This document shows, one piece after another, positions 57,481-64,000 of a stretch of 64,000 nt of DNA. How positions within the stretch are numbered: the stretch's first letter is position 1; every line of letters begins with the position of its first letter. The position numbers and the translations under genes are program-made. The notes beneath the pieces are model-generated. The model ran no database searches. It had not been told where the DNA came from and was given only the letters and a program-made list of their open reading frames with translations. This DNA is from Heliocidaris erythrogramma (Eukaryota > Echinodermata > Echinoidea > Camarodonta > Echinometridae). The stretch covers positions 21,781,501 through 21,845,500 of the forward strand of contig CM046870.1 of assembly GCA_025617745.1 (NCBI GenBank). The letters are read 5' to 3'.

Positions 57481-58369
57481 CTGACAAAATAATTAAGACA
57501 TGATATGTTTCATTTTAACCCATTGTGTACAGGATTCAGGTGGTTCCTTTATTAATCATAGGGAAATGAGGAATTCAGTAGTTAATCAATTCTCACCGAT
57601 AATATAAGTTTAATAGCTTATACATGCAGTAGTAAGGGTTTTTGAAGTTTCATAACTCAGTTGCTACCTGTGATAGCTCTTGGCATGCTATCCACAAGTT
57701 GTTGAATTTTTCCCCACACAGCAGCCCATTCATGTTGCAAGAAACTTTTCATACTTGATGACTTAAATTTCTATTGAGCTTAATTTCCATGTCCTTCGAA
57801 ATGTTCTACGTAAAACTGACATCAGATCCATATAAGAAGCAGTCCACATTGCACAGACCAAGACAAGACTCGTAATAACCACCCTCTTGGACATTTAAAG
57901 AGTATTTAGGTGGTACAAAACCATTTTTCATATTGGAATGAAGGGACATGGTAATTGTCTGGGGAAATTTGTCCAGGGCAATTTTTCCCAGGTATAGTTA
58001 TCCTAGTAGTACTTCTCCTGAGATAATAATAATAATAATAATAATAATACCACTGTTCTTGTATAGCGCATATCACATTATAATATAACGTCCCTATGCG
58101 CTTCCAAAGGGTTTTGGATATTATTACCCTGTCATAATAGGTAATTGTCCTGGGGACTGGCAGTCCATTAATTATAAAGTAGCTGTTAATAATATTTAAA
58201 TAGCTCCAGAAATAATTGACTCAACACTGATCAATGCTCACATGTTTCTTAAAAAACCAGTCCAATAAATTTTTTCCAGGGCTGTATATTTTTCATGTTT
58301 TTATTTTTTACTACACAAGGAAATGGGAGAAACCACCTAGCACTAGAAGTGTGTGATACATGTACCTAC
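57481..58369. other. Intron 1 of the visible RING gene; microsatellite and SINE tail
   Basis: (TAA)n lies at 58,023-58,049. At 58,055-58,140 is a truncated copy of the SINE tail seen at 8,455 (TTCTTGTATAGCGCATAT, then TTTTGGATATTATTACCC). Confidence 0.6.
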
Positions 58370-58523
58370 CTGACTTATTATTTGCTGGAGCAGAGTTTCT
58401 GGTAGTCTTGTCTCGGCTCCTCCTTGCTCCTGTTTCACTCGCTTCCCCCATGCTCTCCCTACAATCAATATTTTGAGATCGTTCTCTCATCCAATTGGCT
58501 TGCATCCTCTTGATCTCACCCAC
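58370..58523 (-). CDS. RING/coiled-coil gene, first visible exon
   Basis: A 154-base exon (acceptor TTTTACAG, donor GTAGGT). It reads VGEIKRMQANWMRERSQN, then a segment with ETGARRSRDKTTRNSAPANN and KS. It starts in phase 0 and ends in phase 1, matching exon 2. There is no start codon at its head, so at least one more exon should lie to the right. None was recognised up to 64,000. The five visible exons give about 583 residues. The whole protein is not one I can name; domain order (disordered N-terminus, RING, coiled coil) suggests a ubiquitin ligase. Confidence 0.8.
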
Positions 58524-59094
58524 CTGTAAAAGTGTGATTTGAGAAAGAATACTATTAATACTGTTAGCACTTTGGTCAGTTAGTAACTTGTAAAGTGCTT
58601 TGTAAGAAACAGTCCTTATTATTATCATTAAATGGTAGATCATATATTTTTATCTTGTCCCTCTATGCAGCTGTTTTGAGGAATTCTATACATAGCAGGT
58701 CACTGTGCAGGCCATCCAATTGCAAGTACAATTTATCTATCTATCAAGTTACCTATTGTCAGAGACTTTTTTCCTTTATTTATGTTTGCTGCAAAGGGCT
58801 CAAAATGAAAATAAGATTCCTCATGGAAAAGTATCTCTTTTGACCATCTACTTTAAAAATTCACCATCTATATTTGTTTTCATGACATTTTTTGTTAAGA
58901 TCTACACACAAAACAAATGGGCTTCTGACATCAGTGAGGCAAAAATTTAGCTGGGGAGAAACTGCCTTGTTTTTGGTGTTGCTTCTTTTGTATTTTGTAA
59001 GCTAGGTCTCCAATAAGGGAGACAGTCTCCCAAATAGGAAACAGACTCCTATATTGGCCATGCGCCTCTACTGTATAGAGTCAGTGCTGGCTAT

Positions 59095-59215
59095 CAGAGG
59101 CGGTGGAACGTCAGGCTCGGAGAATGGAAGGGGGGCACTTTTTGTCCTCCAAACAAAAGGTGCCCCCCACTTCCATCGTCCGAGCCTGACGTTTCGCGGC
59201 CTATGCTGGCAATGA
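59095..59215. repeat. Short inverted-repeat MITE, relative of 7,600-7,700
   Basis: Arms GAACGTCAGGCTCGGA... and ...TCCGAGCCTGACGTTT with GGGGGCAC/GTGCCCCCC inside and a short loop. Confidence 0.75.
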
Positions 59216-59239
59216 CACAATAACGGGAGTGCACATGTA

Positions 59240-60010
59240 GGAACCAATCACCACTCCGCACTCGCGGTAGTTCTCTAACAGTGGAGAAAAGCACACCATG
59301 AATAGTGGTCATATTGACCACTACGCAATATGAATGCAGAAATAGTAGGTATTTTCTGTCGCATGTACTGAAGGTATGGGGGGAAAATAAGATAAATATT
59401 TTAAATACTTCCTTTCAAATTCAGCTCTTACTGTCTTAAAAATCTCACTCCTACCTCAAATGGCTGTTAGGAAGAACTTTTGATATTTCCAAACTTCCAA
59501 AGTCAAAATCATGTTCAAAACCGAAGAAATCTCCGCCGATTTTTTTCATGACTGCGTGTTGTTTTCATACCGCTGATGTCTTTAGCTAAAATCAGCCAAT
59601 AAAATTTTGTCCACCAAGAAATTCGGTATCGCGTGCCCACAGTGATCTCTACAATCGCACACACAGAAAATCTGGACTTTTTCGTGTATGCAATAGGCAA
59701 TGACAAAATTCTTTTGAGGAGATGTCAGCGCTCGCGGCGGTCAGGAAATGTACACAATGACTCCGATACCCCGTTTCGCCAGAATCGACAGTAAATTACG
59801 GATTTCATTTTAGGAATTATCTTTTCCAACATCGGTGAGATGAATTTATTGTATTTCATGGATATGTTGAGGTCGGTTTTTGCTGATGCTGATTAATGCT
59901 GATTTTGAGTGAATGTTCGTGACTTTTGTGCAGTGGTGTTTGAAAAAGTTGAGGTGTATGACTGCTTAGATTCTACACCCAAATATAGTAAAGTCGCTAT
60001 GAGTGGAGAA
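59240..60010. repeat. Duplicated block, copy 1
   Basis: It aligns with 60,600-61,327. Both contain the palindrome AGTGGTCATATTGACCACTA, the phrase GGGGAAAATAAGATAAATAT, ACGGATTT near the centre, and AAAAGTTGAGGTGTATGACT at the end. The two copies are about 1.31 kb apart. No protein domain is recognised. Confidence 0.75.
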
Positions 60011-60044
60011 AAGATCGTTCGCATTCTATTAAAGGGATACGCCG

Positions 60045-60265
60045 CCGGGCGGCCGTGGGGAAAGTCAGGATTGCGTAAGCCCCATTCACTCATACACAAA
60101 GTTTGTGCGCCAAACGCGTCCGTTGGACTAAGTGGGATTACATTTCGACTGCACGAAGCCGACCGAATCTCGCACGAGAGCTCGAGCTCAGGTGGAGCGT
60201 ACATGTTTGTGCGGCGACCAGTCTATCCGAGGTTTGCGCCCCGAGGGGCAACGGCATGATTCATA
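60045..60265 (+). repeat. Dispersed repeat, partner of 50,620-50,860
   Basis: See the alignment described at 50,620. It lies between the two duplicated blocks, and its frame reads LRKPHSLIHKVCAPNASV. Confidence 0.65.
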
Positions 60266-60359
60266 AATTTCATTGCAGTACTCCCAGTAGAAAAAAAGTA
60301 GCGTTTGCGATTTTATCTTATGTAGTAGGCCTATTTCTGATAATTATTTTTACAATGCC

Positions 60360-60595
60360 TCCTTGAAAGGAGGTAGAGCAAAAAGAAGAAGAAAAATAAG
60401 AGGATGAAGAGGAAGGATGAGGAAGAGAAAGAAAAGGTAAAGAAGAGGAGGGGATGCGGAGCCGGAGCAAAGGGAGGGGGAAAGGTGGAGGAAAGGGAGG
60501 GGGAAGGTGGAGGAAAGGGAGGGGGAAGGTGGAGGAAAGGGAGGGGGAAGGTGGAGGAAAGGGAGGGGGAAGGTAGAAGAAAAAGAAGTTTTGAA
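60360..60595. repeat. Purine-rich low-complexity tract
   Basis: GAAGAAG followed by GGTGGAGGAAAGGGAGGGGG units repeated about five times. Open frames here are low-complexity. Confidence 0.85.
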
Positions 60596-60599
60596 TGAG

Positions 60600-61327
60600 G
60601 TCTGAGGCACACCACGAATAGTGGTCATATTGACCACTACGAATACAAAATGCAAAAATAGTTCGTATTTTCTGTCGCGTGTAGTAAAGGTATGGGGGAA
60701 AATAAGATAAATATTTTAAATACCTTACTTTCAAATTCCGCCCTTAAAAATCTCACTCCTACCTCAAATGGCCGTTAGGAAGAACTTTTGATATTTTCAG
60801 CAAAATCCAAAGTCAAAATCTTGTCCAAAACCGGAGAAATCCCCGCCGATTTGTTTCGCGATCGCGTGTTGTTTACATACTGCCGATGTCTTAGACTAAA
60901 ATCGGCCAATAAAATTTTTGTCCACGAAGAAACTCGGGATCGCAAGCGCACATCGATCTTTACGATCGCGCACACAGAAAATCGGGACTTTCCGTGTATG
61001 CCACATAGGCACCGAATTTTTAAGGACAAAACTCTTGTGGGGAGATGTCAGCGCCCGCGGCGACCAGGAAATGTACACAATGACTCCGATAGCTCGTTTC
61101 GCGAGAATCAACAGTAAATTACGGATTTGATTTTTGGAAATATCTTTTCCAACATCGGTGAGTTGAATTTATTGTATTTCTTGGATATTAAGTGGTCGGT
61201 TTTTGTAAATTAAATACCGATTTTGAGTGAATGTTTGTGACTTTTGTGCAGTGGTGTTTTAAAAAGTTGAGGTGTATGACTGCCTAAATTATACACACGA
61301 AGTATAGGAATGTAGCTATGAGTGGTC
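60600..61327. repeat. Duplicated block, copy 2
   Basis: The second copy of 59,240-60,010. Here it runs directly into a purine tract after GAGTGGTCTGAGG. Confidence 0.75.
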
Positions 61328-61895
61328 TGAGGAGAAGAAGGAGGAGAAGGGGAAGAAGGGGAAGGAGAAGGGGAAGAAGGAGAAGGGAAGAAGGAGAAGG
61401 GGAAGAAGGAGAAGGGGAAGAAGGAGAAGGGGAAGAAGGAGAAGGGGAAGAAGGAGAAGGGGAAGAAGGGGAAGGAGGGACATGAGGGAGGGAGGAGTGA
61501 GGAGGGGGAGGGAGGGAGGGGAGAGGAGGAGGGGGAGGGGGAGGGGAGAGGGGGAGGGGAGAGGAGGAGGGGGAGGGGAGGGGAGAGGAGGGGGAGGGGA
61601 GGGGAGGGGAGGAGGGGGAGGGGGAGGGGGAGGGGGAGGGGGAGGGGGAGGGGGGGGGGGAGGGGGGAGGGGGAGGGGGGAGGGGAGGAGGGGGAGGGGG
61701 AGGGGGGAGGGGAGGAGGGGGAGGGGGAGGGGGAGGGGAGGAGGGGGAGGGGGAGGGGGGAGGGGAAGGGGGAGGGGAGGGGGAGGGGAAGGGGGAGGGG
61801 AGGAGGAGGGGGAGGAGGAGGGGAGGAGGAGGGGGAGGAGGAGGGGGAGGAGGAGGGGGAGGAGGAGAGTGAGAGAGAGGGGAAAAAAGAAAAGG
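61328..61895. repeat. ~570 bp pure purine tract (GGAGAA, then GGAGGG)
   Basis: Units change from GAAGGAGAAGGG to GGAGGGGGAGGGG. The strand is almost without pyrimidines, so it can form triplex (H-DNA) and G-quadruplex structures. Long Pro/Ser frames on the other strand are by-products. Confidence 0.95.
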
Positions 61896-63254
61896 GAGGA
61901 GGTACTTTAGACACATATTCAGTACGTGGGACCGTTATGAAATAAGTGAGTTATCGTTGTCGTTGCCATTCAAAAGCAAAATATATTATTTATAAGAGAT
62001 ATTAATTATTACCTTCTCTGTTAAACTTCCTTTAACTCTTCCAGTCATCTTACTTGAGTTCATATATGCATATATACGCACGTTCAGAAGAGACAAATTT
62101 ACTGGCTTTAACACAACAGTTAGTCAAGCAATTCGTTCATCAATCGTTGTTGATTATTCTTGTGAGGGCTCCATCATACGAAGACCTGGAAGGGCCAAAC
62201 TGACGACGTAAAAAAATAAAAAAATATTACGTACGTACGTAATGGCCCCTAAAGCTCCGCCATCTTGTCGGGGTCCATTAGAAGGCCCGATAAGCACCGT
62301 TGCATAATTCATGAGCGTAAATGCATGATTCATTTTGTAAGATGCTCCCCGAGAGTAGCGTTTGTTTGTATGTGGTATGAAAACAAATTCGCACATCAGC
62401 TTGGGGCATGCGCAGTAAGAAAGGTCAAATTCAATAATATATGCATTTATGGTAATGCAGTCATTGCTTCAACGCAACAGATTCGGCGAATCAGCGACGG
62501 CAATTTCTAATTATGACAGACGGGGCTCGGTCAATGCACTTTAATTGTAATCGATCTCCAAATCAAAATCTATCGCTTTGCAAATATGTAAACAAGTGAA
62601 TAAAGCTTAAAAATGTAACCGGACGGGACCGAATCAAATGTAATCATGAACAAAGATAATGTAAAAATAATGTGAAGTATTTGACACGTCGCCAGTGGCA
62701 AAAGTCTCTTTTCTTGTTGATATACTTAATACCCGTGAATGTATTCATTAAATATGCGTTAAGTATAATGATAAATAAATACATAAATAAATACATAAAT
62801 AATACATGCATAATGAATAAAAAACAAAGAAGTTATCTTTCAAAGTAAGATTTTTTTCAGGGATGGTTTTCTTAATAGGAAGGATAATCTTCATTTGGGG
62901 TGTGGCGGTGGGGTCCTTTAGTTAATTGAGTTTTTTTGTACCATTTTATTTAGACTTGATGTTAATGTAATTTTGTTTTTATGTTGGCAATTAAATAAAA
63001 GTGTACGTTTATTCTCTTTTTTAAGGGATTTTTTTTTATTTGTCAGGAATAATCAAATTACCGGGAAGAAGTATATGTTCTATATTAACGTTTACTTTGC
63101 ATTTGTGAGTAAAATTTATGTTGCCATTCCTTTCCAGCTTTCATGCCTGTAAGTCACCACTCAATCACATGTCTTACAATACCATCCATTTACTTCTACT
63201 TATGATTAACCATTCCAGTCAGAGCTTATTGTCTTCACTCTTCCTTTCATTTCA
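61896..63254. other. No gene recognised
   Basis: It contains TACGTACGTACG at 62,229-62,240 and an AT-rich (ATAAATACATAA)-like stretch near 62,770-62,810. Confidence 0.4.
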
Positions 63255-63598
63255 AGCAGGGGTGTCGCTAGAGCATTTTGAATGGGGAGAGGTGGGGCAA
63301 TACTAACCGTGCCGAAAAAAAAAATTCCCACAAATTTTCAATAATGAAAAAAGAAAATGGAAGTTCTATTAGTTTTATATATTTTTTGACATGCCAAAAT
63401 ACCGACAGTTTGAAAATTACAAATATTAAGGTGTATTACCCTCCACCACCCTAGGGGTGCATCCAGGATTTTGTAAAAGATGGGGCACAATCTTGGAGTT
63501 GTATACTGAAGGTATGCCACTTTGTATCAAGGGGGCATGGGCTGCAAGCCTTCTCTCACTGCCTCCACCCACCCCTACCCCCTCCAGCGATACCACTG
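63255..63598. mobile_element. MITE with CAGGGGTGTCGCTAGAG ends
   Basis: Ends CAGGGGTGTCGCTAGAG and CTCCAGCGATACCACTG are imperfect inverted copies. No target duplication is clear. It belongs to the CAGTG-type group seen elsewhere in the window. Confidence 0.6.
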
Positions 63599-64000
63599 CT
63601 TTTACTCTCATTTTGTATCTTTCTCATTCCTTTTAGTATAAAGGTCACTCTAGCTTACCTTTCACAGAAATTTTAAATTTCACATTTCTAGTTATGGAAC
63701 CCTCCCACTTTGAATCCTCTCATACATAAAAGTATATCACATGAACATTATCACTGAAAGGAGAATTTTGAATTTGACAAGCTCTAAAAAAATGTAAATA
63801 TTTAAGGCAACTAGATGACTTTTCATCTCCTTAACATAAGAGAGATAAACTAAATCTTTTTGTTGTTGTTATTGTTGTCTATTTAATAACAATAAATATC
63901 AATTAAAATAACAAGTTTATAATTAAACAAAAAATAATAATGAAAATCTTTGCAGAAGTTTAAATTTTCACATCACATATAATTGAATGAATATTCTGGG
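63599..64000. other. AT-rich right edge, no gene recognised
   Basis: Only AT-rich sequence with GTTGTTGTTATTGTTG near 63,860 is seen. Confidence 0.4.

Noticed and set aside
61210..61914. Long Pro/Ser-rich and Gly/Arg-rich frames on both strands
   Set aside because: Direct translation of a purine tract; any frame is open.

Overview
This is a repeat-rich stretch of animal nuclear DNA. Genes are split into short exons with GT/AG introns and introns reach many kilobases. There is one large intronless Toll-like receptor, a tRNA-like sequence, and layers of nested transposons. The TIR sequence of the receptor, its single-exon structure and the style of the repeats suggest a marine invertebrate deuterostome, most likely an echinoderm. 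No species can be named from the sequence alone.

Host genes. (1) The minus strand from 12.9 kb to 1.3 kb carries the first six coding exons of the deubiquitinase MINDY3 (FAM188A). All splice phases agree, and the gene runs off the left end. (2) A second minus-strand gene has five phase-compatible exons between 58.5 and 22.4 kb. It encodes a Ser-rich region, a C3HC4 RING finger whose cysteines are split between two exons, and a coiled coil. Its name is not recognised. (3) A Toll-like receptor of 914 codons (46.1-48.9 kb, plus strand) lies inside the 27.8 kb intron of the RING gene.

Mobile DNA. The most striking object also lies in that intron: a 13,225 bp insertion at 25,394-38,618. It has 13 bp perfect terminal inverted repeats and a TGTA target duplication, and it interrupts a tandem array that resumes on the other side. 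It holds a decayed multi-domain protein: an N-terminal cysteine cluster, a long middle region, an XPG/FEN1-like (PIN) nuclease and a C-terminal tesmin/TSO1-type CXC cluster. Upstream of it are a basic/proline-rich exon and a His/Pro minisatellite exon. As I recall the families, it best fits the poorly studied Academ (AcademX) transposons. Nested inside are a 1.08 kb fold-back element with an 8 bp target duplication and at least one hAT-type MITE.

Other mobile elements include three copies of a Helentron-like non-autonomous element (2.2, 39.1 and 54.4 kb), one of which shows a clean T|T insertion without target duplication. Two copies of a hAT-like element with perfect 8 bp duplications flank the TLR. 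There are LINE fragments (5.2-6.2 and 15.5-16.9 kb), a gag relic, a mariner-type transposase relic, SINEs, and several MITEs and palindromes.

Satellite and simple DNA. A 69 bp satellite with a 380 bp higher-order unit fills 51.6-56.1 kb, inside an intron of the RING gene. A 570 bp purine tract lies at 61.3-61.9 kb next to a 1.3 kb duplicated block.
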